Of a stretch of DNA of 64,000 nucleotides, positions 12,096 to 27,000 are shown in pieces. The notes beneath the pieces were generated by a model. It was not told the origin of the DNA. It did not search any database and was given only the letters and a program-made list of their open reading frames with translations. The DNA is taken from contig JAOTOM010002924.1 of NCBI GenBank assembly GCA_034440615.1, positions 15,001 to 79,000 on the forward strand. The letters run 5' to 3'. Origin of the DNA: Ashinkailepas kermadecensis. Its lineage: Eukaryota > Arthropoda > Thecostraca > Neolepadidae. Both the position numbers and the translations under genes were made by a program. Every line of letters begins with the position of its first letter. Within the stretch, counting starts at the first letter, position 1.

Positions 12096-15000
12096 CTGGA
12101 AAAACGGCACGAGAGTCGCTGCACACGTCATCACACATCACACCACCACACATCACACACGTCACCACACAACACATCACACGCCACCATACACATAGTC
12201 ACATACGTCACCACACATGTCAGCACACACATCACCACATTCGTCATCATACACACCATACACGTCACCACACACCGTCACACACGTCACCACACACCGT
12301 CACACACATCACCACACACACCGTCACCACACGTGATCATGCACATCACAAACGTCACGAGAGTCGCTGCACACGTCATCACACATCACACATCACACAC
12401 GTCACCACATCACACGTCATCACATCACACCACCACACATCACACACGTCACCACACATCGTCACTCACATCACACCACCACACATCACACGTCACCACA
12501 CAACACATCACACGTCATCACATCACACCACCACACATCACACACGTCACCACACATCGTCACTCACATCACACCACCACACATCACACACGTCACCACA
12601 CAACACATCACACGTCATCACATCACACCACCACACATCACACACGTCACCACACAACACATCACACGCCACCATACACATAGTCACATACGTCACCACA
12701 CATGTCAGCACATACATCACCACATTCGTCATCATACACACCATACACGTCACCACACACCGTCACACACATCACCACACACACCGTCACCACACGTGAT
12801 CATGCACATCACAAACGTCACCACATACATCATCACACACGTCACCACACGTGGACTGGTGGTGACCTTAGTAGAGGTGGACATAGGTCATCACATATGA
12901 AGTGGTGGTGGTTACCTCAGTGGAGGTTGACGTAAGTCATCACACGAGGACTGGTGGTGACCTCAGTTGAGGTTGACATAGGTCATCACACTTGAACTGG
13001 TGGTGACCTCAGCGGAGGTTGGCGTAGGTCACCACACGAGGACTGGTGGTGACCTTGGCGGAGGTTGATAGCTGAATAAGGAACGTGAAAGGCAAAATAC
13101 GAAAACGGTGGTAGCTTGAACGAACCTGGTGTCAAGTCGGACTTCGACCCCGAAATCGGCTCAGGATCTGGAAGCTTGTGGTGCGAGAACGCCTCAGACA
13201 CCACTAGAGACGCTGGTGGACGACACCATCCATCCGTCCCTGGCACGCCAGCAACCTCCCAGCTATACCGGGGTGACGCGTGTTGTGCCGGGAGCCGACC
13301 ACTCCACTGAGGACCACACGAGACTCACCTGTCCGGGACGGGGAACGTCGCCACCTTGAGTCCTTTACTCCTGCGCGACTGGCGGCCGATCGAAGCGCCG
13401 TCCGCGATCAGGAACGACAGGTCCTCGTCGATGGAGCCGGCCGCGCCTGTCGCAGGGCGCCAGGTCAGCGGAGCATCGCCGGACACGAACGAGGTCACCG
13501 GAGGTCACGCGAGCCACGTCACTAGATGGCAGCACTGGTCGGTGGACACCGGCGCTGGATCGTCATAGGTCAACGGACCACCGTAAAGGATGACTGGATC
13601 GTGGGGTCGGGAGAGGCATGACGGCACTGCGCAATAAAACAGGTCATTCGGTCACAGGGTCGACAAGGATCACGTGACACAATGCCGCAAGACGGGTCAC
13701 TGGAGAAGATGATACGACATGAAGATGCAAAGCTTATTTTTTGGAGGGAGACGCACCAGTAGATATAGCTTGCTATAGGTAAAACTAATTTCCGTCTATT
13801 GTATTCTTCACGTGTCAACACCCAGACAATGCAGGCTCGATATCACACACATCCCCACTTCCTCGTTAACAGCACGCTAAAACCATTTTCAATCGCGATT
13901 ACTAAGCGAAAACATTGTCTGCCATGAAAAAGTAAGCGTCAAGCAAGGAAGCAAGGCGCATAAAACAGCGCATAGCCGCGCACACGACATTCGCACGACA
14001 CAAGCATACGAGAGGACAACTGGACCGAGCCGCCGCCAGGCGACGCGTGTGGACAGTCGAGCTGCACCGACTCACCTGCGCCCGGCCGGCCCTGTCTGGA
14101 CGGCGCCGACTCAGAGTTCTTGCAGCCTATGCACTTGCACTGGGACGAACAGTTGATCTTGGCCTGCAACACGCGCAGAGAACGGTACACGGCCATCCGG
14201 GCGCCTCATCTCCAGCATCCGTGCGCCTCGGGTATTGCTCCCACTGCTTAGACGGCAGCACACACATAAACCAGCAAGGACGCATGGTTTCCAATAAGGA
14301 CACCCGAAGTGATTTTGTTCCCACATTTCAACTTGCACTCAGTGACCTGATGTGGAGAATATATGTATCCATGCATGTACGTATGTACGTGTGTGTATGC
14401 ATGTATGTATGTATGCATGCATGTATGAATGTACGGATCGGGTCGGATGGTGGTTTTACGACGCACTCAGCAGCTGAGGCCATATGGCGTTGCCTGCCTA
14501 TCACCATGGCGGGAAGGGCGGGCAACGCGGGGAATCGAACCCCGTACCTCTGGCATGTCAGACGCTCAGCTTAACCACTGAGTTACCGACGCCCTGTATG
14601 GATGTATTTATGTATACATGTATGTACGCATGCATGTATGCATGCATGTATGTAGGAATGCGATTTCGTCAAGTGCAACGCACTGGGCTTTGCTGCTATT
14701 TCCCTTCTCTTTTTGGACATGAGACGCAATGGGGCAGCTTAGTGTCATGGCCGTTCAGCACCCACATTGGGTTTTGTTCCATGTCGCTAGTGCCCTGAAT
14801 TTCGAAGCGCCAAGGGGTTTGCACCCCCTGTGCACCGGGGAAGGTGGCGAGAAGTCCTGCACGCGCGAGAGTTGAGAAAAGACCCCGACACGCCAAATGA
14901 TTTAGTGGGCGGGGGTCAACTGCCGCGCGGGCAGTGAAGTGTGCACACCCGCTTCGTCTCCATCTCCGCACTTTCAACCGTCATGTGGGGGGAGGCCGAG

Positions 15001-18000
15001 TGGTTAAGGTGTTGAACTCGGGGTGCCAAGGTCCCGGGTTCAACACTCGCACCACTCGGGACATTTCCCAATGCCGCGGCCCACCGGCGAAACAGTGTGG
15101 GCGGCGCCATTAGCCGTGACCGTGCATAAAGTGCATCGTGAACCACCCAATGAATTAAACCGCCACAGTCAGAGCTGTATCATGGCGTCGACCAGATCAC
15201 ATCATACTTTGGCAACCGGTGCCGCGTGAAAAACCAACAACCTTCGAGTCTTTCACAGCGCGCTTCGCAGCGCGGCGATACCGGACGATCATCGCCGCTC
15301 CTTCAGAGCAAAAGGTCGCTGTGGGGCCGAAATGGTCGACAAAACCTCGACCATGACGGAGTCGCGAGCTGCATCACCACACCCCACGGATGGAATATGA
15401 CGAGACCACTTGCAAAGTTAGACGTGCCAAAACAGCAAGCGTTGGTATTCTCAAACAACCTGAATAAGCATAACTGCACCGAACTAAACATCCACAATAA
15501 TGTAGGAACTTGTGTGTTGCAGGCGCAATGTTGACGTAGTCGCAGCATCACCCACAATACCGCACTCCACTAATGAGATGATGAATTAATATTTAGGGCA
15601 CGTCGACAGCCTAGAACAATAGTTGCAGGAAATCTAAGAAGTTATGTCCTTAAAGTTAGACACCAGTTTAAGTTCAATATTGGTTCTCATTAATGACATC
15701 ACGTCAAGGTTAACATGATGAAGAAATACAAAGGTGCTACCAGGCGCCACGGCCTCCGAGTCGTCACCCGCTTCCAAAATACTGGCGGCGCCAAGGTTCC
15801 AGCAGTGAACACGCTACATTGACACGATGTAGTGAGCAGAGCAGAACAGCGTGGACACAAGGGTTGGTTGGTTATTGGTTTTACGACACGTCGACCGTTG
15901 AGTCATATAGCGTCGTCAATCTCTCACGCCGATTGGTCGCGGGCGAAGAGTAGCGACAGGTGAAACTCGAGCCCACAACCTTTCGATTGTGAGACGAGCA
16001 TCTTACCTCTATACCACTCGTCCCCGTGGACATAAGGGTCTGTCACCTCCAGACAGTAAGTAGCTGTGTGTGGCTAGGGTATGTCCTATTCTCAGACGGA
16101 AAAGCGACTTCCTCCCATCGTTCGACCCGATGCGATGACCGCCATTGTCCTAATGTCGGCTTCAGAACCCTAAACCTACTACACTTCGAGCTCCAGACTC
16201 GTTGCCATTCTGATCGCATACACGACGATACAGATGGATATAAACATCCACTTCATCAGCGTGCTCTAACACCTGGGCCACTACTCACCGCCACAGCACC
16301 AGCCCACAACACTACACACTACCAGTGTACTGTCGCACCCAACACACTACACTCACCGTCCACAACACTACACACCACCAGCGTACTGTAGCACCCAACA
16401 CACTACACTCACCGTCCACACCACCAGCCCACAACACTACACACTACCAGTGTGCTGTCGCACCCAACACACTACACTCACCGTCCACAACACTACACAC
16501 CACCAGCGTACTGTAGCACCCAACACACTACACTCACCGTCCACACCACCAGCCCACAACACTACACACTACCAGTGTACTGTCGCACCCAACACACTAC
16601 ACTCACCGTCCACAACACTACACACCACCAGCGTACTGTAGCACCCAACACACTACACTCACCGTCCACACCACCAGCCCACAACACTACATACCACCAG
16701 TGTGCTGTAGCATATAACGCACTACACTGACCGCCCACACCACCCACCTCATAGCATTCGCAGTAGTTCTTGAGACAGCCGCTCTTCTTGCAGTTGCAGC
16801 CCTTCTGGTGTTTGCGCGTCTCGTTGTCGGACTTGCCGATCTTGGGCTTGAAGGCGTACGGGTTACGGTCGAGACACGCTCGGATGGCGCGCTGCCGCTC
16901 CTCCTCGTGGTCCAGCGAGTTGTTGCAGTTGTTGCAGTTGCAGTTGTTGCAGAACTCGCCGGACGCGAAGCAGTCGCAGTAGCTGCGGCAGTGCAAGGTC
17001 GCGCTCGTCAGAACTTTGTCTGCGGCTGACGGCCGGCCGAGGTGCGGCGAGGACGATCTTGGAAGATGATGGAAGCATGAAGGGCTGGAACTCGCTGAAA
17101 GATGATGGAAGCATGGCAGGCTCCGTACTGGATAGCACGCCAAATAAGATCACCCTTGGTAGCTACGAGGAATTTCATGGTAAATACAATAAATTCAAGG
17201 ATATCTATGGTTATGGACATCACCACAATCAGTGTATTTTACTATGGCGGTTTTTGCAGGATGTTTGGGATGCTCCGGTATGACTGCCACGTCGCATATT
17301 CACGGAGCCGCTTTCCCAAACAGATGACCTCATGAGCCAGCCGACACAAGTAGTCATCGCCTGCCACGTGACACCGGGTGTAGCAGGGTGTATCGCGTGC
17401 CACGTGACGCCGGGGGTGCAGGTGTATCGCGTGCCACTGACGCCGGGGGGGGTGTATCGCCTGCCACGTGACACCGGGTGTAGCAGGGTGTATCGCGTGC
17501 CACGTGACACCGGGGTAGCAGGGTGTATCGCCCGCCACGTGACACCGGGTGTAGCAGGGTGTATCGCGTGCCACGTGACGCCGGGGGTAGCAGGGTGTAT
17601 CGCCCGCCACGTGACACCGGGGGTAGAAGGGTGTATCGCCTGCCACGTGACACCGGGGGTAGCAGGGTGTATCGCCCGCCACGTGACGCCGGGGGTAGCA
17701 GGGTGTATCGCGTGCCACGTGACACCGGGGGTAGCAGGGTGTATCGCCTGCCACGTGACACCGGGGTAGCAGGGTGTATCGCGTGCCACGTGACACCGGG
17801 TGTAGCAGGGTGTATCGCGTGCCACGTGACACCGGGTGTAGCAGGGTGTATCGCCTGCCACGTGACACCGGGGGTAGCAGGGTGTATCGCCTGCCACGTG
17901 ACACCGGGGGTAGCAGGGTGTATCGCCTGCCACGTGACACCGGGGGTAGCAGGGTGTATCGCCCGCCACGTGACACCGGGGGTAGAAGGGTGTATCGCCT

Positions 18001-21000
18001 GCCACGTGACACCGGGGGTAGCAGGGTGTATCGCCTCCCACGTGACACCGGGTGTAGCAGGGTGTATCGCCTGCCACGTGACACCGGGTGTAGCAGGGTG
18101 TATCGCCTGCCACGTGACACCGGGTGTAGCAGGGTGTATCGCCTGCCACGTGACACCGGGTGTAGCAGGGTGTATCGCGTGCCACGTGACACCGGGTGTA
18201 GCAGGGTGTATCGCATGCCACGTGACACCGGGTGTAGCAGGGTGTATCGCATGCCACGTGACGCCGGGGGTAGCAGGGTGTATCGCCTCCCACGTGACAC
18301 CGGGTGTATCGCCTGCCACGTGACACCGGGTGTAGCAGTGTATCGCCTGCCACGTGACACCGGGTGTAGCAGGGTGTATCGCATGCCACGTGACGCCGGG
18401 GTAGCAGGGTGTATCGCCCGCCACGTGACACCGGTGTAGCAGGTGTATCGCATGCCACGTGACGCCGGGGGTAGCAGGGTGTATCGCCCGCCACGTGACA
18501 CCGGGTGTAGCAGGGTGTATCGCTACCACTGACACCGGGGTAGCAGGTGTATCGCCCGCCACGTGACACCGGGTGTAGCAGGGTATATCGCGTACCACGT
18601 GACACCGGGGGTAGCAGGGTGTATCGCCCGCCACGTGACACCGGGTGTAGCAGGGTGTATCGCTGCCACGTGACGCCGGGGGTAGCAGGGTGTATCGCCC
18701 GCCACGTGACACCGGGTGTAGCAGGGTGTATCGCGTACCACGTGACACCGGGGGTAGCAGGGTGTATCGCCCGCCACGTGACACCGGGTGTAGCAGGGTG
18801 TATCGCACGCCACGTGACGCCGGGGGTAGCAGGGTGTATCGCCCGCCACGTGACACCGGGTGTAGCAGGGTGTATCGCATGCCACGTGACGCCGGGGGTA
18901 GCAGGGTGTATCGCCCGCCACGTGACACCGGGTGTAGCAGGGTGTATCGCATGCCACGTGACGCCGGGGGTAGCAGGGTGTATCGCGTACCACGTGACAC
19001 CGGGGGTAGCAGGGTGTATCGCCCGCCACGTGACACCGGGTGTAGCAGGGTGTATCGCATGCCACGTGACGCCGGGGGTAGCAGGGTGTATCGCCCGCCA
19101 CGTGACACCGGGGTGTAGCAGGGTGTATCGCCCGCCACGTGACACCGGGTGTAGCAGGGTGTATCGCATGCCACGTGACGCCGGGGGTAGCAGGGTGTAT
19201 CGCCCGCCACGTGACACCGGGTGTAGCAGGGTGTATCGCTGCCACGTGACGCCGGGGTAGCGGGTGTATCGCCCGCCAAGTGACACCGGGTGTAGCAGGG
19301 TGTATCGCATGCCACGTGACGCCGGGGGTAGCAGGGTGTATCGCGTGCCACGTGACACCGGGTGTAGCAGGGTGTATCGCTGCCACGTGACGCCGGGGTA
19401 GCAGGGTGTATCGCCCGCCACGTGACACCGGGTGTAGAGGGTGTATCGCATGCCACTGACGCCGGGGTAGCAGGGTGTATCGCCCGCCACGTGACACCGG
19501 GTGTAGCAGGGTGTATCGCATGCCACGTGACGCCGGGGGTAGCAGGGTGTATCGCCCGCCACGTGACACCGGGTGTAGCAGGGTGTATCGCTGCCACGTG
19601 ACGCCGGGGGTAGCAGGGTGTATCGCGTGCCACGTGACACCGGGTGTAGCAGGGTGTATCGCATGCCACGTGACGCCGGGGGTAGCAGGGTGTATCGCCC
19701 GCCACGTGACACCGGGTGTAGCAGGGTGTATCGCATGCCACGTGACGCCGGGGGTAGCAGGGTGTATCGCGTACCACGTGACACCGGGGGTAGCAGGGTG
19801 TATCGCCCGCCACGTGACACCGGGTGTAGCAGGGTGTATCGCATGCCACGTGACGCCGGGGGTAGCAGGGTGTATCGCGTACACGCAGGGTGTATCGCGT
19901 ACCACGTGACACCGGGGGTAGCAGGGTGTATCGCCCGCCACGTGACGCCGGGGGTAGCAGGGTGTATCGCCCGCCACGTGACACCGGGGGTAGCAGGGTG
20001 TATCGCCTGCCACGTGACACCGGGGGTAGCAGGGTGTATCGCCCGCCACGTGACACCGGGGGTAGCAGGGTGTATCGCCTCCCACGTGACACCGGGGGTA
20101 GCAGGGTGCATCGCGTGCCACGTGACACCGGGGGTAGCAGGGTGTGGCTCCACAGGAGCCTGTCACATGCAGGGTTGGATATATTCTCCATAATCCTGGA
20201 TGTGCAGAGGAAAATGATGGGGTTATCGAACACAGGACATTCTTCTTCAAATATGTGAGAGCAGAATTGCAGTTTGTACTTTCCAATAAATGTAGTGTAC
20301 TTTATCACCGAGCAGCCCGTTGTGAAACAGCACCATTCAGCATCATTCAGTATCAATCAGCGTCATTCAGCCTCTAAATGATAATAATGAGCATCATTTC
20401 CTGGAGAAGATAACGTTCTGGATGCAGAAAATGAAGAACAGCCTATTTTCCAAGTCTGGTCACGTGACACCGGGGATAACAGGGTGTAGCTCCATAGGCG
20501 CCTGTCACGTGACACGGGGGGATATCAAGGCGTAGCTCCATAGACCCCTGCCACGTGACACCGGTGATAGCAGGATGCAGTTTCATAGGCCGAACACCAA
20601 CAGCCGAGCTGTTTGTCATGCGAATGCCACGTTAGGCGTTTCCAAAGAAAAACGTCGGTGTTGTGAAGTGGAATCAAGTGTGAATTTAGGACGGTCGGTG
20701 TTGCCAATGTGACGCCTGATGTCCCAGCTGCAATACCGGTGACGGTGCACTCGCCAGCCACAACAGGCACCCGTGACACAGAGCAGGCAGCACCACTGGC
20801 GACTGGGGTCATGGCGCGGGCAGATCTGGTCATGCACGGCCAGATCAGCCGGGCACTGCACGGCCAGTGTCCCACACACCGGTCCCTGACGACTGGGGTC
20901 ATGGCGCGGGCACTGCACGGCCAGATCAGCACGTGCAGCGCCAGCACAGCCAGTGTCCCACACACCGGTCCCTGACGACTGGGGTCATGGCGCGGGCACT

Positions 21001-24000
21001 GCACGGCCAGATCAGCACGTACAGCGCCAGCACAGCCAGTGTCCCACACACCGGTCCCTGACGACTGGGGTCATGGCGCGGGCACTGCACGGCCAGATCA
21101 GCACGTGCAGCGCCAGCACAGCCAGTGTCCGACACACCGGTCCCTGACGACTGGGGTCATGGCGCGGGCACTGCACGGCCAGATCAGCACGTACAGATCA
21201 GCACGTACAGCGCCAGCACAGCCAGTGTCCCACACACCGGTCCCTGACGACTGGGGTCATGGCGCGGGCACTGCACGGCCAGATCAGCACGTGCAGCGCC
21301 AGCACAGCCAGTGTCCCACACACCGGTCCCTGACGACTGGGGTCATGGCGCGGGCACTGCACGGCCAGATCAGCACGTACAGATCAGCACGTACAGCGCC
21401 AGCACAGCCAGTGTCCCACACACCGGTCCCTGACGACTGGGGTCATGGCGCGGGCACTGCACGGCCAGATCAGCACGTGCAGCGCCAGCACAGCCAGTGT
21501 CCCACACACCGGTCCCTGGCGACTGGGGTCATGGCGCGGGCACTGCACGGCCAGATCAGCACGTGCAGCGCCAGCACAGCCAGTGTCCCACACACCGGTC
21601 CCTGACGACTGGGGTCATGGCGCGGGCACTGCACGGCCAGATCAGCACGTACAGCGCCAGCACAGCCAGTGTCCCACACACCGGTCCCTGGCGACTGGGG
21701 TCATGGCGCGGGCACTGCACGGCCAGATCAGCACGTGCAGCGCCAGCACAGCCAGTGTCCCACACACCGGTCCCTGGCGACTGGGGTCATGGCGCGGGCA
21801 CTGCACGGCCAGATCAGCACGTGCAGCGCCAGCACAGCCAGTGTCCCACACACCGGTCCCTGACGACTGGGGTCATGGCGCGGGCACTGCACGGCCAGAT
21901 CAGCACGTACAGCGCCAGCACAGCCAGTGTCCCACACACCGGTCCCTGGCGACTGGGGTCATGGCGCGGGCACTGCACGGCCAGATCAGCACGTACAGCG
22001 CCAGCACAGCCAGTGTCCCACACACCGGTCCCTGACGCAGTACTCACAGTCTGAGACACTGGTCCCTGACGACTGGGGTCATGGCGCGGGCACTGCACGG
22101 CCAGATCAGCACGTGCAGCGCCAGCACAGCCAGCGTCCACGGTCACGTGCTGGGGTCATGGCGCGGGCACTGCACGGCCAGATCAGGTACAGCGCCAGCA
22201 CAGCCAGTGTCCCACACACCGGTCCCTGACGACTGGGGTCATGGCGCGGGCACCGGTCCCGGCGCAGTACTCAGCAGTCTGGACACTGGTCCCTGACGTA
22301 GCCAGGGTCCGACACACCTGGTCCCTGACGCAGTACTCACAGTCTGAGACACTGGTCCCTGACGTAGTACTCACAGTCCGACACACTGGTCCCTGACGTA
22401 GTACTCAGTCCGACACACCGGTCCCTGACGCAGTACTCACAGTCTGAGACACTGGTCCCTGACGTAGTACTCACAGTCCGACACACTGGTCCCTGACGTA
22501 GTACTCACAGTCTGAGACACTGGTCCCTGACGTAGTACTCACAGTCCGACACACTGGTCCCTGACGTAGTACTCACAGTCTGAGACACTGGTCCCTGACG
22601 TAGTACTCACAGTCCGACACACTGGTCCCTGACGCAGTACTCACAGTCTGAGACACCGGTCCCTGACGTAGTACTCACAGTCCGAGACACCGGTCCCCGA
22701 CGTAGTACTCACAGTCCGAGACACTGGTCCCCGACGTAGTACTCACAGTCCGACACACTGGTCCCTGACGCAGTACTCACAGTCCGAGACACCGGTCCCT
22801 GACGTAGTACTCACAGTCCGAGACACTGGTCCCCGACGTAGTACTCACAGTCCGACACACTGGTCCCTGGCGTAGTACTCACAGTCCGACACACTGGTAC
22901 CTGGCGTAGTACTCACAGTCCGAGACACTGGTTCCTGACGCAGTACTCACAGTTTGAGACACTGGCTCTTGGTGCAGTTGCAGGGTTTTCTGGGCCGGAT
23001 CAGCGGCGCCCCGTCGCCCCGGTTGGGGACGCGCACCGCCTGCGTCGGTTGTGTTCTCATGGAGGCCGAGATCTGCCGGCCCGGTCAGCTCGGGTCAGGT
23101 CAGGTCAGGTCAGACCATGACCCCGTTCGAGTAGCACCAGACCACAACAAACCGCACGTCAGCTGAAGTAAGATCTCAGCTGATATCTCAGACAAGGGTC
23201 AGGCAATATTTGTGAATCTACGAATTGGAGGACATAGTTCCGGCGTCATCCTAAAAGATTTTCGTTTTGTTTTAGCATCACAAGCTGTCCTATTTACTAC
23301 TGGGACTTGGGTTGCCAAACTTTATAATTTATGAATAGAAGTGAATAAAATTAATGTAAGTTTGTAAATGCAGTAGAAGGAACAAATAAAAAACAAGAAA
23401 CATAGACAGGGGTCTCTTCGATAGTATGCCGAAATGCAACCCCGAGTATAGTAATTTCACAAGTTTGGGGTATTATCGAAGTATAACTAGTTTTCACGAT
23501 TTCATTGTTCAGCAGAACCATTGAAAATTCCAGCGAGTAAAAAGGACAGAATAAATGTAGGGGATAATTTCGTTCTGGACGACGATATTCCACCCGCCCC
23601 ATCAAATGGGCCTCATAAGCTGCATGATGATTATGATCATTAGGTCTCTTATAGAGCTTACATTGGGTTTAACAAAAAAAAAAAATATAATGAACTAACA
23701 GACCCGTTGAAATACCGGGCTTAACAAACAAAATATACAATGGACGAACAGAGCAGTTGAAAGGTAGACAAATCCCAGTGGTCAAAATCCCGCCGATTAT
23801 GGCCGGGCTTTCCGTTCTTGCATTTGCCACCTCTAATGCATATCCATGGATGGATGTAAAAACATGTGATGTGATGTGATGTGATGGAAAACCACTTCTG
23901 TTCCATGGGCACTGCAAGCTGGAGCCAGCACTTACTCAATGACATGCACAGGGGAGGGGAGGGGGTGAGTTTGGAGGGACGAGCCAACACCGAACTGAGG

Positions 24001-27000
24001 AAGGGCCAGTGCTGGCATGAAGGGGAGGGAGCGCCGTTCAGACAGAACGCCAATACAGGCCTAGATAAGGTACAGATGGTGTTGTGGTGTAGTGTTCGGA
24101 TCACGCTGTCCACGTGGTCACTTTGTACACACAACACACCATACATTTTATCGGCTGTCCACGTGGTCACTTTGTGTACATAACAAAACATACATTTTAT
24201 CGGCTGTTCACGTGGTCACTTTGTACACATAACACAACACACATTTAACCGCAACACCTGATGGCCGAGTACACACGAGATGCGACAGGCACAGGCTCCG
24301 ACATGAGTGAGACACACACTGACCTGTGACCTGTGTGCAGTGTCAGCGCTGACCTGCGAGCGGGCTGCACCACTCTGCACCACCCTCTGCCGGGCGGCGC
24401 CGGCGGCTCTGTTGGCCGGCCGGCCGGCGGGGGACGGCGTCACGTCTGACCTCATCTGGTCCAGCCCGGTCGACAGCGGCGCCGCCGGCAGCAGCAGCCT
24501 CTGGGCCGACTGACGGCACACCGACACACAGGTCAGCCGACACACACCGACACACAGGTCAGCCGATACACACCGACATACACGGACATACAGGTCACAC
24601 GACATACGGGTCACCCGACATACATGGGCATACAGGTCACCCGACACACATGGGCATAGAGATCACCCGACATACACGGACATACAGGTCACCCGACATA
24701 CATGGGCATACAGGTCACCCGACATACACGGACATACAGGTCACCCGACATACATGGGCATACAGGTCACCCGACATACATGGGCATACAGGTCACCCAA
24801 CATACATGGGCATACAGGTCACTCGACATACATGGGCATACAGGTCACCCGACATACATGTCACCTGACGTACAACATACTGGTCACCCGACATACAGGT
24901 CACCTGACGTACAACATATAGGCCACCCGACATACACCAACATACACGAACATACAGGTCACCCCCCAAAAAAGGGCAAAAAGGTTACGTACAACATATA
25001 GGCCACCCGACATACACCAACATACACGAACATACAGGTCACCCCGCATATACGGGCATACAGGTCACCTGACGTACAACATACCGGTCACCCGACATAC
25101 ACGGACATGCAGGCTATAGGCACACACAAACATATAGGCCACTCGACATACACCGACATACAAGTCACCCGGCATACACGGGCATACCGGTCACCCGACA
25201 TACACGGACATACAGGCTACAGGCACACACAATCATATAGGCCACCCGACATACACGGACATACAGATCAACCGACATACACGGGCATACAAGCCACCCA
25301 GCACACAGACATACAGGTCGCCCGACATACACGGACAAGCACGGCGCTTGGTACATGGACATACAGGCCACCAAACACACGAGATGCCCATGTAAGTTCA
25401 TGTCAATGCATGTCCAAATTCACTCCAGCTTGGCATCGGATTCCAGCAGAATTCTTAACATGCTACAGTGGAGGAATCAATTCAAACGATGAAACTTTTT
25501 CACAGCGTCCCATATAATATAAAAATACAAGTCAGACTTGAATAATATGAATGTTTTAAATGAAAAAACTAACGTGAGGAATATTATACTATTTCAGCTA
25601 CCGTGTTGAAGTAGAACAAGAAGACGTTGCCGTGCACTACCGTGAACGTAAAGAACAACAACAAAACTCACCGGGGTGAAAGTTAAATCGCCTGTCTGAA
25701 TAATTCGCTGTGTATCTGAACTTCCCGGTTTTGATCCACTCGCGTCTGGTACACTGCACACTAACCTCCGACGACCCCGGCGACCGACCTGGGATGGAGC
25801 GATGGCGATCTTGACCGAGTTGGAGCCGCCGCCGGCAGCGGGCAGTGTGCGGTCCTGGGTGGGCGGCGGGCCGGCAGCCGGCGTCACGTACTGGCTCTGG
25901 GGGGCGGGTCCGGCCGCCGAGCCCACCACCCGCACAAACTGTACACCCTGGTCAAGAGGACACAGTACAGTATCAGTATCAGTATCAGTACAGACACAGT
26001 GCACACCTAGCTGGAGAGGAGGGATGTCGGTACAGACTGCATACCCTGACAGACTAAGGGAGCAATGTCAGCACGGACAGTACACAGCAGAGGGAAAGGC
26101 CGGTAGTACAGACTGTAATAACACATATTTCGTGAATAAGGGTGGAACATCTCACAATAAGGGGGAACATCTCACAATAAGGGTGGAAATCTCACAATAA
26201 GGGTGGAATATCTCACAATAAGGGTGGAACATCTCACAATAAGGATGAAACATCTCACCATAAGGGTGGAACATCTCACAATAAGGGGGAACATCTCACA
26301 CCGTGAACAATGAATCACAATCCTTCCCCTCAAGAAGTATCTTGATTATAGGTGTGCATTTAGGCAGCCTTCGTGCTTTGCTTCAGGCATCACCATGTTT
26401 GTAAGTATCACGCACATACTCACTATTCGGGAGAGTGGAACATTAACACCTTGCAATACAACTGTATGCAAAGTGATTACCTAGGACCACGGGCGGATCA
26501 AGAAATTATCACGGGATGCACATGCCTGGAGGGGCTCCACCGCCAACCGATGAGCCTCTGGCTGAAAATTCAAGGGGTTGCACTGGAGCCTTCCCGGAAG
26601 GGTGCCTTTCCTTCTAAGGGGCGCTCCTTCTCAGAAGGGTGCCTCTGGCTGAAACAAAATTGACGGGGTGCACTCGAGCCTTCCCACAAGGGCGCCTTTT
26701 CCTCGCCGGAAGGGCGACCATCCTTCATGGGGGGGGGGGGGCACAACATGCCCCCGTCCCTTGTATCCGCCACTGATTAAGAAGTGGTTCACTATAGAAA
26801 ACCAGTTGTTGATAGAATAGGAATTGTTAGCATTACCATTGGCATAGGCATCGCTATAATAGGTATCTCCCCGCAGAAAAAAAAACGAACAAACAGCAGC
26901 AAAGGTTCTAAGCACATCATTGGTCCAGATTGAGCTTGAAGCTACTAAAAAAATAATAACGTGACAAAGGTCTATGGCGAATTTCAACATCCTACCATAC

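Noticed and set aside
17229..20356. Open frames of up to 1000 codons on both strands
   Set aside because: They are produced by the 36-bp period (a multiple of three) of a minisatellite lying in a LIN54 intron; frames exist on both strands at once.
17355..22970. CRISPR-like arrays (17355-20145, 20815-22260, 22265-22970, 43580-46870)
   Set aside because: Units are contiguous with no unique spacers, and the DNA is eukaryotic with spliced genes.
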